A stretch of DNA of 64,000 bases from an uncultured Christensenella sp. GTDB lineage: Bacteria > Bacillota_A > Clostridia > Christensenellales > Borkfalkiaceae. The notes under the pieces are model-generated. The model worked only from the letters and a program-made list of their open reading frames with translations. It did no database searches and was not told the origin of the DNA. This document shows, piece by piece, positions 55,101 to 61,552 of this stretch; position 1 is the stretch's first letter, and the number at the start of each line of letters is the position of its first letter. Both the position numbers and the translations under genes were made by a program. The DNA lies in the NCBI GenBank assembly GCA_910579295.1, contig CAJTTC010000001.1, forward strand, positions 1-64,000, in the 5' to 3' direction.

Positions 55101-58100
55101 GAAAAAACAGCATAAATCTCGTCTGGGGAGCCAAAATGGGCGGACAGTCGCCTGATGTCATTGCTCAGGAATTAGAGGGCTACGGCATACATATCGAGGC
55201 AATAAACGAGGCGGAGCAGTTTTTTGAAATGCTGGAACTCTACGAAAGAGCAAGAGAGCAGGTCAATCAAAAAGCTGAGAAAATTATGCTGACCGCAATC
55301 GGGAGCAAGACCGAGATTGAGCAGTTAAGGCAAGAAATCGCCCGTGATGTGCTCCTCGCCTACGACAAAAAGGGCACTCCGTCCAAGTACGCTAAGCTCG
55401 TTGAGCAGTACACAAAGAAAATAGCTGACCTTAAAAAAGATTTGAGCACGGCTTACAAACGCAATACGCTCACAAACAGGATTATTGACGGTGCGGCGTA
55501 TTTGCGTGATATAGCCAATAAGCGCAATTATGTCGGGGCAGAGATTTTTGCGGCTCCTGAGCTCACTCAGTGGCTCAAACAGCTTTCTAAGATAAAGTAC
55601 CGTTCCGACCTGAGAAAAACGGGTGTGCGTAAAATATTGCTTGACTACGGGCAATTTTATACTAAGGACAATTCGTTGCTGTATGACGAGAAAAATCCAG
55701 AATTTAATTACATCGACAACAATGTTATAGACGCTCTGAATTTTATCAGGCAGAACGCCCTCAGCACTAAGCCTCTTTCGATGGAGGAATTGCAGGCGGC
55801 GGAGATTATTATTGCCTCCGCAAAGCACCTGTTTAATAACTACGACCAGATAATTATTGAGGGCAAAAAGGCAAAGATTTCGGAGCTTGCCACTGAGGGC
55901 AACGAGATAATCAAAAAGAGCAAGAACAGGACAAATAAAACCTTTTTCAACAAAATTTACGGCGCATTTAATAAAATAATTGAGCCCCGTGTTGTGATAA
56001 AATCGTTAGAAAACTTTAATCCTAACGGCATACTCACACGGGCATACGCTGAGGTTACGAGGGGCGAGACAGAGGCAGGATTGCTTTACATCGAGCTCAC
56101 AAACGATATTGACACCTACATAAAAAAGCATAAGCGTTTCAAAAACCGTCTTACCTCTGAATACATAACGGTTGCAGGCGCAGAGCTTACCGTAGGTCAG
56201 GCAATATCCCTTTATGAGCTGTCAAAGCGTACTCAGGCGCAGGAGGGCTTATACGAGTCTGGATTTAGCTATATCGACAAAAAGGGTAGCAAGCAGACCG
56301 CTCACATTACGGAGGCGGATATTACTGCGATGTACGACGCTTTCACGGACACTGATAAGGGATTTATTGAGCTCGTAGAGACCTTTTTCAATGTCGCAAG
56401 CAAGCAAGTTAAGACTGACGCTGATATGCAGATTTTGGGCTACACAAACGCCTCAGACGAGTTTTATTATCCTATCAAGCGTGATAGCGGCACGATAGTA
56501 AAGAATATCACTGACGCTCGCTCCATAATGGCAGATTGGGCTAATGTTTATAACTTTTCTTTCAACAAAGATGTTAAAACGGGAGCCAAAAACAAGCTCT
56601 TTGTAACCGATGTTTACAGTATTGTTACACGCCACGCAAAGCAGCTTTCTACATACGCCAAAATGACGGTGCCGCTTAAAAATTTCAGCCAGATATACGC
56701 TAAGAATATAGGCGAAAAGACAAATGTCGTGAGCATACGCAATACTATCAATGAGCAGGTGTGGGGCGGCGCAGAGGGCTATTTAAGCAAGCTGTTTTCC
56801 GATATTCAGGGCAGAGCGACAAGTAACTCAATCATTGAAAAAATGAGAGGCGCATACGCCAAATATCAGCTCGGCGCAAATCTTAAAGTTATCGTATCCC
56901 AGATAACCTCTTACCCGACAGCAGGCATAATGCTTGATTCTGGCGTGATGGCTAAGGGCTTTGTTATGAAAACGAATTGGGCGGCGATGGATAAATACTG
57001 CCCGTATGCCCGTGTGCGTAACTTTGAGCGTGGAATAGTCAGAGCGGAGGGCGTTGTTGACAAAATAGGTAAGGTGGGCGATGTTCTTACTAAGCCTATA
57101 CAGTGGACGGATAGATTTACAATAGGCAGGCTCTGGAACGCCTGTCAGTTGCAGGTACAAAAGGACACAGGGCTCAAATACGGCACCGTTGAGAATATGC
57201 AAAAAGCAGGCGATATGTTGGAGGAGGTTATACGCCTCACGCAGCCTAACTATACGAATACAGAACGCTCAGAGCTTATGCGTTCGGACAGCGACATCGT
57301 GAGGAGCTTTACGATGTTTACCTCCGTGCCGCTCAAACAGCTTTCAAGACTTGTAGAATCGTTTGGAGAGTACAACGCTTTACGCTCACTTATTAAGAGC
57401 GGAGACAGCGACCCGACGCTCTCAAAGCGTTATAAGCTCGCAAAGAAAAAGATACGCAGGACGCTTGCTGCCGTAACGATTGCTAACCTGATGTATGTGC
57501 TTGTAGGACAGTTTTTCAAATTCCTGTACAACAATATGGCAGAGGACGACGAGGAGGGTAAGGTTACAGCAAAATCGTTTTTCCTTGATATGCTCAAAGA
57601 CTTTGGTAGCACGACCATAGGTATGCTCCCTGTTGTGAGAGATATTTACGGGTATTTCGTCAACGGTTACGAGATTGAGAGCTTTACGGGCGATATGCTC
57701 AATAGCATAATCAGCTCCGCAAAATCGTTGTTCGAGTTGGCGACAAAAGCGGCGAGCGGCGAGGAAATTAAAACGCAGGAGTATATGTCGATTTTCCGCA
57801 ATTCGCTGTACAGTATAGGGCAAGTTACGGGCATACCTGTAAGAAATATCAACAACACCATTACGGGGCTCGTAAGGCGTTTTAGCCCGTCTGCGGCGTA
57901 TGCTTATACCTCGCTCTTTTACAATCCTAAGTACAGCACAGACATTAAAGCGGCTCTCAAAAAGGGAGACTATGAGCTTGCTGAAATGATTATGGGTATG
58001 CTGTTAAAGGACGACAGGACGGGCAGCCTGAGCAGTAAGGCTACGCAAAAGTTCATTGAGCTGTACGACGCAGGATATACGGTACTGCCTAAGAGCATAG

Positions 58101-58681
58101 GAAATACGCTTACATATAACGGCGAGACAATCCAGCTAACGGCGGCGCAACAAAGCGCATTTAAGACGATATACAGCCAAGCAAACGCCGAGATAGAAAA
58201 GCTGGTAAACAGTGCGGAATTTGCAACACTGTCTGCCGAAAGACAGGCTAAGGCAATTAAGCTCCTGTACGACGCTTATTATAGTAAGGCGCAATCGTCT
58301 GTATTAAAGCTGGCGAACGATAACAAAATTATCTTACTCAGCGGCGCAATTTCGCCCTCTACGCTGGCTCCGCATTTGTCCGCTATATCTGCAATCGAAT
58401 CAGATACGGACAAAGCAGGTAATGTAATTAACGGCTCGAAAAAGGCAAAGGTAATTAAGTATGTTCTGGCGCAAAAGCTCTCAACGCCGCAAAAGTTATT
58501 GCTTATCCTCAGTTTAGGCTATACCATAAAGGACGGCGATATAAGAGGCGTTACAGCCCTTAAAGCAAAGAGGGTTGTCGCTCGATACATAACCAGCCTT
58601 GCACTTTCCAGAGAAGAAAAAACCGCACTTGCCGAGAAATGCGGTTTGACGGTAAAAAACGGACGGATTTATGCTAAATAG
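49130..58681 (+). CDS. Giant polyvalent phage protein (3183 aa)
   Basis: By far the largest gene in the window. Visible parts in order: a Gly/Ala-rich hydrophobic region (about 125-183) able to insert in membranes; a zincin metallopeptidase motif HEFTH at 752-756; an LPD3-like domain (about 924-1078, RLSIKKINGKDVVV to FYDVVKIKE); an ADP-ribosyltransferase-like ART-PolyVal domain (about 1675-1825, VVYHGT at 1689-1694 and E1813 in TDEYVVFQSNQIK); long helical regions; and a C-terminal LPD38-like region with a membrane segment (about 2720-2950). This is the layout of polyvalent proteins that phages inject with their DNA to counter host defences. Individual activities are inferred. Confidence 0.85.
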   Translation: MANGLFKSSAGAGALSSAQAQSSATVKTASLFSSQQKQVEENRRIIDEYYQEQNKPKDNGGFFGGIGYAFEKLGLGFLQSIEGIWDFTAGGLADLFGAHDWAEQQIANDWVNYGHADEWFNPSDGWKVAGDVAGGIGTSIPALSAIAVGAAITYFSGGAASPIAVQLITGATAGLIAGLGAAGTATKEAYNETGQLTGKEWGYGALSGFTEGAMEGVTDAIGFGAGTIVKSFTASAAKEGAKQVGKQVAKSVARQTLGKAMIKGFIGEAFEEGVQELIDPVWKRLTYDPNAENATFQQVAYAALVGGLSGAIMSGADVSIRNSINYFSGSKTTANGGAKGVIDLATTIAETEGVNQSGNAQVDFVVNTLSELQESLKTTNGEVKTAKQKMLVGILSKANTAAPLSIVVHQNADAIIADAETTVKRLNDIGYKTSKGEAVTVEMLKQGVTGERGTTEYRRSLSQAMKTNEALRSVAVMSAAGQLNMDAARFQQSTLRGEQLFNQSDLNHFVETATEQQKRDVGERLGIADWATVTADELKSRIVEFSTNGGLDQYINERNEVKKLTELEISKKGLPKYVGSIKQDGAVRYKFGDASVAIVKNGDTYLVYDYANDIASKPLTKTEANRVIKEIYAASVQSATDSDVQTKAQQETQQLDAFARENIPDYKNLVGAQQQAVRQTLRQAKAAGVSEADQILYASVAARSGVNIEFVSAETLGANADAGYSLKNGKILVNREMANNPKSRTAAKILLHEFTHGMIHRGYSVKGKKGNQHIENKVLNDFFTTAIKGLSTEQQIEILKPYVERHGVKMQDFLDGKVDLSVDTYIELREELAAHFVERELGNSAALKRIISDKPSFKDKLLSFLKRSKSDYSSNEKLSRAANALLKKYQAFFNKYATQNRFSPTITGDTSAYQTTEAADAQTRLSIKKINGKDVVVIDTDQHIFDGVERAAMGKTVRSYMKERYRGRSVNGTAFTAQSEREYTHSRDSQRLYNQTDGAYEAKMRASTELNNIIQTGELIGQETAKHPQTINEGGVKRYKVSFVLDGKAFNGEMIIAIDKSGVETFYDVVKIKESESSNNAPDGAVRTNAPSTDIISSNEENVNPDGKKSGKKRYALTVDGENITGEVEQTKNLVALHNLSETSLLKVLQLGGFPMPSIAITKVDMGHSEYGDITVVFGRDTIDPQKDRRNKIYSRDGWTPTAPKVEYKPNDRALSKIHKKYSELVSKVGYDATRVLYNYVNDIERQLELHGGEIGIISELYDNTELMNLFLVDTGGELIKPIYKTIRSELSAGEVTYRKRLIDALGKDFLAEFEKTSGNLNTRKDFVKQHKERIVNALATIMQGKESIEETRENISNNFSVFALGNTLDKATSYLNNGGISVSTEYDATATQEAIRKATSKREYVSWVDKLFGGIEEKTGIYNGRDPYTNSGNRRSFEALHYEYTLENMVEAMLNAPENGGSGWHGLTLGQLQAKLAKEFKSIDEIRLNADNLTVKDEAAHEEFSENTRKMLSEITALMVDESKYGSDSVAYWTALDSAEMVVGEIADNRLFTLEKIAAYMKREYSKSYRYNDSIGNKILGLFEYVRRENSTDYFEAKPRRAVAFSEIKKVLIPETASEKLIKQLTARNIPYQVYDSSDNARTNAIKQMDDVRFALPETDSQGHTLTAEQRAFFKDSKVVDDKGRLLVVYHGTNDVEVKETWNAERRSFDMEYSPFTIFKKKWEGQAGHFFGKDIDNAGGYGSRIYKCYLNIKNPLVIECNNRDYSVIEYNGQIKDTYEWAEYAKAKGYDGVIFKNIRDGVDYGAMQQSTDEYVVFQSNQIKNTDNTSPTWLADIRYAINPEPNPDANPTESDNSGAIGGLTRGQRAKFVANNTKFKVYSKLDATSVIDSIIAERLTLRDGQYEGVLSGKNRAEVIEKLFTKLNSTPEGYRIGVALDIADYIINNAVLSDMYETYNDDSYAMGVLSVMRRYMHGVNLSGIQSEIQYKFDRKNSINLVWGAKMGGQSPDVIAQELEGYGIHIEAINEAEQFFEMLELYERAREQVNQKAEKIMLTAIGSKTEIEQLRQEIARDVLLAYDKKGTPSKYAKLVEQYTKKIADLKKDLSTAYKRNTLTNRIIDGAAYLRDIANKRNYVGAEIFAAPELTQWLKQLSKIKYRSDLRKTGVRKILLDYGQFYTKDNSLLYDEKNPEFNYIDNNVIDALNFIRQNALSTKPLSMEELQAAEIIIASAKHLFNNYDQIIIEGKKAKISELATEGNEIIKKSKNRTNKTFFNKIYGAFNKIIEPRVVIKSLENFNPNGILTRAYAEVTRGETEAGLLYIELTNDIDTYIKKHKRFKNRLTSEYITVAGAELTVGQAISLYELSKRTQAQEGLYESGFSYIDKKGSKQTAHITEADITAMYDAFTDTDKGFIELVETFFNVASKQVKTDADMQILGYTNASDEFYYPIKRDSGTIVKNITDARSIMADWANVYNFSFNKDVKTGAKNKLFVTDVYSIVTRHAKQLSTYAKMTVPLKNFSQIYAKNIGEKTNVVSIRNTINEQVWGGAEGYLSKLFSDIQGRATSNSIIEKMRGAYAKYQLGANLKVIVSQITSYPTAGIMLDSGVMAKGFVMKTNWAAMDKYCPYARVRNFERGIVRAEGVVDKIGKVGDVLTKPIQWTDRFTIGRLWNACQLQVQKDTGLKYGTVENMQKAGDMLEEVIRLTQPNYTNTERSELMRSDSDIVRSFTMFTSVPLKQLSRLVESFGEYNALRSLIKSGDSDPTLSKRYKLAKKKIRRTLAAVTIANLMYVLVGQFFKFLYNNMAEDDEEGKVTAKSFFLDMLKDFGSTTIGMLPVVRDIYGYFVNGYEIESFTGDMLNSIISSAKSLFELATKAASGEEIKTQEYMSIFRNSLYSIGQVTGIPVRNINNTITGLVRRFSPSAAYAYTSLFYNPKYSTDIKAALKKGDYELAEMIMGMLLKDDRTGSLSSKATQKFIELYDAGYTVLPKSIGNTLTYNGETIQLTAAQQSAFKTIYSQANAEIEKLVNSAEFATLSAERQAKAIKLLYDAYYSKAQSSVLKLANDNKIILLSGAISPSTLAPHLSAISAIESDTDKAGNVINGSKKAKVIKYVLAQKLSTPQKLLLILSLGYTIKDGDIRGVTALKAKRVVARYITSLALSREEKTALAEKCGLTVKNGRIYAK

Positions 58682-58686
58682 GAAAA

Positions 58687-58718
58687 GGGCTACCGCAAAA
58701 TCGGTAGCCCTGATTTCA
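58687..58718. terminator. Terminator between the giant gene and the minus-strand cargo
   Basis: GGGCTACCG / CGGTAGCCC arms around CAAAAT, between convergent genes; can act in both directions. Confidence 0.75.
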
Positions 58719-59144
58719 TATATCAAATACATCAAATTTTCTCAAATTCCTTTTAATACCTTTACTTTTTAACGCCGTTTTAATGTCTCTCAGTTTTTCA
58801 TATCTTACATAATTTTGAGGAATAAGCCCGATAAGAGCTACGATATAACAGCAAACAAAGGATAAAAATTGCACAATAAACAGCAAAAAATCTAAGTAAG
58901 GAATAAGAGTTACGGGAAGAAAGATAGTGAGTAAAAGCAATTCGGCAAGTAGAACGCCACAATAAGCAATTTGAAACGGCAATATCCACGGCAATAATAG
59001 CCAATACCACCAAGCACCATACCACGAACTATACACGGAAAATGCGCAAGGTATTTGTTTTGAAAACACCTGCTTTATCCGCTCTTTATAACTTAAAAAA
59101 TGTATTACAGGACAAGGGAACCACGCTTTTGGTAAAACGCTCAT
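58716..59144 (-). CDS. Membrane protein of the phage cargo unit
   Basis: A 142-residue membrane protein with about three hydrophobic segments (near 38-60, 60-85 and 92-120), a Trp-rich SSWYGAWWYWLLLPW stretch, and a basic C-terminal tail. The start at 59144 is supported by GGGAG on the minus strand and by a four-base ATGA overlap with the lipoprotein stop, so the two are translationally coupled. It runs against the late operon. Function unknown; superinfection exclusion is possible. Confidence 0.7.
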   Translation of the reverse strand: MSVLPKAWFPCPVIHFLSYKERIKQVFSKQIPCAFSVYSSWYGAWWYWLLLPWILPFQIAYCGVLLAELLLLTIFLPVTLIPYLDFLLFIVQFLSFVCCYIVALIGLIPQNYVRYEKLRDIKTALKSKGIKRNLRKFDVFDI

Positions 59145-59500
59145 ACTGTCTCCCATTTGGAGTACAGCGTCATATCGCCTTTTACGGTGTCTGACATCAA
59201 ATTCCACTGTATGCCGTAGCTCTTATCCGTAAACCAACCGCTAAACCGATATGTAACGCCATCGACTATTACCGTGTCCTCTATTTCAACATCACCGATT
59301 ATTGAGCCATCGGTAATTGTGCGTGTTTCATAAACGCCGTAAACTTTTTTATTTTGCTGGCTTATTGAAATAGAGAACTCTGGATTTTTAATATAAGCCA
59401 GCAATGTTACAGTGTAGCTCTTTGTGCAAGCAGTAAAGCAGAGCGTGATTACAGAGAATAACATTAGGATTACTAACAGGCGACAAAAAGTTTTTTTCAT
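59141..59500 (-). CDS. Phage-encoded lipoprotein with InlB/Flg_new-type repeat
   Basis: A 119-residue exported protein. MKKTFCRLLVILMLFSVITLCFTAC ends in a lipobox-like FTAC, so the mature protein is likely membrane-anchored. After a beta-rich linker, YRFSGWFTDKSYGIQWNLMSDTVKGDMTLYSKW matches one copy of the Listeria/InlB B-repeat (Flg_new) module found on surface proteins. Phage lipoproteins often block superinfection. The start at 59500 follows GGAGG; the longer frame is in the leader RNA. Confidence 0.78.
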   Translation of the reverse strand: MKKTFCRLLVILMLFSVITLCFTACTKSYTVTLLAYIKNPEFSISISQQNKKVYGVYETRTITDGSIIGDVEIEDTVIVDGVTYRFSGWFTDKSYGIQWNLMSDTVKGDMTLYSKWETV

Positions 59501-59515
59501 AAAATTTCCTCCGAC

Positions 59516-59663
59516 AAAAAAAGAATGCGTAGCCGTTGAGACTACGCATTGAAAAACGCAGCCCGTCAACAGTCGCTACACAGTCATATTCGCCTGAGAA
59601 TATGTAAAGACAGAGCTAACGCTTTTACCGATGTTAGCTCAGACGAATATTCAACTGTGTAGC
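59516..59663 (-). ncRNA. Structured RNA leader/small RNA before the phage lipoprotein
   Basis: The RNA would start about 59663 and run to a hairpin plus T-tract at 59516-59550. Its first ~90 bases form a long closed structure: outer stem arms 59574-59592 and 59644-59664 pair over CGCTACACAGT/ACTGTGTAGCG and ATATTCG/CGAATAT, and an inner hairpin GAGCTAAC/GTTAGCTC. Then AATGCGTAG/CTACGCATT closes a terminator hairpin followed by CTTTTTTTG, just before the lipoprotein RBS. This is either an attenuating leader (riboswitch-like) or a separate small RNA. No known family recognised by eye. Confidence 0.6.
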
Positions 59664-59669
59664 GCAGCT

Positions 59670-59698
59670 ATTATAGCACATTGCGAGAGATTTTGCAA
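59670..59698 (-). promoter_or_regulatory. Promoter of the minus-strand cargo unit
   Basis: TTGCAA (59693-59698) and TATAAT (complement of 59670-59675), 17-base spacer, minus strand. Transcription would start about 59663 at the base of the structured RNA. Confidence 0.75.
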
Positions 59699-59741
59699 GA
59701 GATATGGTACCGTATAATTGCAAGCGAAAAATGGCGGAGTA

Positions 59742-59770
59742 GGAATTTTCGGGTACAATTTTGAGTTAAT
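59742..59770 (+). repeat. 29-base phage control repeat, copy 2
   Basis: Identical to 43319-43347. It is followed by a TATAAT box (59778-59783) in front of the Com-like gene. Confidence 0.75.
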
Positions 59771-59813
59771 TATGCTTTATAATAGGGATTGTAAGCTAAA
59801 AGGAGCAGTATTT

Positions 59814-59984
59814 ATGAATATTACGCTGACGGAAATACCTAAAAATACGCTGTTTCAAAAAACGACCTGTCCGCACTGCAAAAAGAAAATTCACTCAGTG
59901 GGATTTACGAAAGGCAGTAAGTGTGAGGGTATAACCGTCGTATGTAAATTCTGCGGCAGGGCTTACTCAATAAAAGCAGAGTAA
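59814..59984 (+). CDS. Com-like zinc finger protein
   Basis: A 56-residue protein: CPHCKKKIHSVGF ... VVCKFCGRAYSIK, two CxxC pairs as in the phage Mu Com-like zinc finger. Mu Com controls translation of a phage methylase gene; here the partner is unknown. The start is ATG 59814, after AGGAGCAG; a longer in-frame start lies in the control repeat. Confidence 0.7.
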   Translation: MNITLTEIPKNTLFQKTTCPHCKKKIHSVGFTKGSKCEGITVVCKFCGRAYSIKAE

Positions 59985-59996
59985 TTGGAGGACACT

Positions 59997-60263
59997 ATGG
60001 AACAGACTAAGGACACCGCAAAGGAAAGAGTGGAACAGGAGCTTGCCGAGCTTAACGAAAAGATTGTCAAGCTGACATCATTCCTTTACAGCAAGAAAAT
60101 CGTTGAGGCAAAGTTATCTTTCCGTATGCGTGATATGCTTTCCGAGCAGTTGCGCACAATGCAGAGATACGCCGAAATTTTGCAGGGCAGACTTGCAATT
60201 TGGGGAAAGACCGACGAGGAACTTAACCGTTGCGACGAAAAAGTTTGCTGCGGCAGTTATTAA
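59997..60263 (+). CDS. Small helical phage protein (crAss001_48-like)
   Basis: An 88-residue coiled-coil protein: ERVEQELAELNEKIVKLTSFLYSKK ... LSEQLRTMQRYAEILQGRLAIW. This pattern is typical of small phage proteins sometimes annotated crAss001_48-related. RBS TTGGAGGAC. Confidence 0.7.
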   Translation: MEQTKDTAKERVEQELAELNEKIVKLTSFLYSKKIVEAKLSFRMRDMLSEQLRTMQRYAEILQGRLAIWGKTDEELNRCDEKVCCGSY

Positions 60264-60290
60264 AAAACAAGAGGCTATAAGCCTCTTTAT

Positions 60291-60384
60291 GCGGATTTAG
60301 TGTAAAGACGCACTCCATCGGCGGTATTAGTGTAAAGTAAGCACTCCGATGGCAGAGTAGGTTTAATTCCTGCAATCCGCTCCA
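60291..60384 (+). ncRNA. tRNA-Gly-like element with duplicated 5' half
   Basis: The ends are tRNA-like: GCGGATT pairs with AATCCGC, followed by T and CCA; the T arm is GTAGG-TTTAATT-CCTGC; a D arm AGTGTAAAGACGCACT follows the acceptor. This matches the tRNA-Gly pattern (GCGG start, T discriminator). But the middle is not a normal anticodon arm: CCATCGG and CCGATGG enclose a 24-base loop that repeats the D arm (TTAGTGTAAAGTAAGCACTCC). So the 5' half appears twice and no standard anticodon is seen. Either a broken tRNA or a tRNA-like regulatory RNA. Confidence 0.6.
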
Positions 60385-60398
60385 TATCACAATAATTT

Positions 60399-60425
60399 AG
60401 TGCCAATATCCAAGAGATTTGAGCC
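60399..60425 (+). repeat. Second phage control repeat, copy B
   Basis: AGTGCCAATATCCAAGAGAT, then TTGAGCC. Same pattern as 43367-43395; both run into hairpins before a structural gene cluster. Confidence 0.65.
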
Positions 60426-60458
60426 TCATATCCTATCCAGCAGGGTATGAGGCTCTTT
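60421..60458 (+). terminator. Hairpin before the scaffold cluster
   Basis: GAGCCTCATA / TATGAGGCTC (with extra CC/GG pairs) followed by TTTC. Short U run; may attenuate or protect the 5' end. Confidence 0.65.
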
Positions 60459-60491
60459 CTATAAAAAATTCCAAACGGGAGGTTATCAGTT

Positions 60492-60629
60492 ATGAAAGGA
60501 AATCATAAAGGCAACCCCTACGCAACCAACAAGGGCGGTGTAATCAGGGCTCCTAAGCCCGTGAGCGACCAGCCTAAGGCTGATGTTGTTAAGGGCTCTG
60601 ACCTGAGAAACGGCAAAAAAAATAAATAA
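60492..60629 (+). CDS. Small basic phage protein
   Basis: A 45-residue protein (MKGNHKGNPYATNKGGVIRAPKPV ... KGSDLRNGKKNK), Lys/Asn/Gly-rich and probably unfolded. RBS GGGAGG. Too short for most callers. It is the first gene of the scaffold/capsid cluster. Confidence 0.65.
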   Translation: MKGNHKGNPYATNKGGVIRAPKPVSDQPKADVVKGSDLRNGKKNK

Positions 60630-60653
60630 ACCAAAAACACGGAGGATTCATAA

Positions 60654-61523
60654 ATGGCAGAAATCATAAAAGACGACGACATTGACCTTGACGACATAGA
60701 CGACGAGCTCGATAACGACGAGGGCTACGACCTTGACGGCGACCCCGACGAGGACATCGACACCGACATTGACGACGAGGAAACAGGCGACGCAGAGGCA
60801 GACGACGGCGAGGACGAGCTGGACGAAACCGATACCGACGAAAACGACGACGAGGCGGACGCAGAGGGCGACGAGGACGACCCTGCCGCAGAGTCCGCTA
60901 CGGACGATAAGGACGCTCAGATTGAGGAACTGCGCAAGCAGTTGGCGGCGAAAGACGCTACGATTGACAATATCCGCAACCTCAGTAAAGAGACCTTACA
61001 GAAAATGGGAGTCAAAGTTGACGGCACCGTAGAGGAGGCGTTGGAAAAAGCGAACGCCGAATCGGAGGGAATCAGCGTAGAGGACTACCGTAAGGCAAGG
61101 GCGGCAACCGCAGAGGCACAGGCAGCCGAAAGACAGGCTAAGCAGCAGGCGTTTGAGGCGTTGGCGGCGGCAGACCTTTCGGAACTCAAAAAATCATTTC
61201 CTGACTTACTCAAACAGACGCACATAAAAGACTGTTTCGACAGTATGGCGGATTTTGTTCAATTCGGCAAGCTCAGGGATAGCGGCGTTGAGCCTAAGAC
61301 CGCCTACCTCGCTGTAAACGGCGACAAGGTACGCACTAAGCAGGCGGCGGCAGCACAGCAGAAAGCGGCAAGCGGCGGTAAGGAACACCTTAACTCCGCC
61401 GTATCGAAAAAAGCCTCAGGTAATAACACGGTTATACCGAAAGAGGAATTGCAACAGTTTAGGGATATGTTTCCTAACCTGTCAGACAAAGAGTTGAGAG
61501 CACTCTACAAACAAACGCTCTAA
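60654..61523 (+). CDS. Capsid scaffolding protein
   Basis: A 289-residue protein with a ~85-residue run of Asp/Glu at the N-terminus, a coiled coil (about 85-130 and 145-180) and a charged C-terminal helix. This composition and the place right before the capsid genes are typical of scaffolds, which guide head assembly and leave or are cut before DNA packaging. Confidence 0.85.
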   Translation: MAEIIKDDDIDLDDIDDELDNDEGYDLDGDPDEDIDTDIDDEETGDAEADDGEDELDETDTDENDDEADAEGDEDDPAAESATDDKDAQIEELRKQLAAKDATIDNIRNLSKETLQKMGVKVDGTVEEALEKANAESEGISVEDYRKARAATAEAQAAERQAKQQAFEALAAADLSELKKSFPDLLKQTHIKDCFDSMADFVQFGKLRDSGVEPKTAYLAVNGDKVRTKQAAAAQQKAASGGKEHLNSAVSKKASGNNTVIPKEELQQFRDMFPNLSDKELRALYKQTL

Positions 61524-61552
61524 TTACATTTAACAAGGAGAATTTTTATCGT

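Larger units (their letters stand above)
59501..59813. other. Gap between cargo unit and Com-like gene (contents)
   Basis: This 313-base gap holds the structured leader RNA and its promoter on the minus strand (59516-59698), then copy 2 of the 29-base repeat (59742-59770), a TATAAT at 59778-59783 and the RBS of the Com-like gene on the plus strand. Divergent transcription starts in the middle. Confidence 0.7.
60264..60491 (+). promoter_or_regulatory. Regulatory gap before the scaffold/capsid cluster
   Basis: This 228-base gap contains a hairpin after the previous gene (AAGAGGCTATAAGCCTCTTT at 60268-60289), the tRNA-Gly-like element (60291-60384), copy B of the second control repeat (60399-60425) and a hairpin (60421-60455) just before the RBS of the next gene. 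Confidence 0.65.

Noticed and set aside
59716..59815. Longer Com-like frame starting upstream at 59718
   Set aside because: It would run through the 29-base control repeat; the ATG at 59814 has a good RBS and begins the zinc-finger protein.
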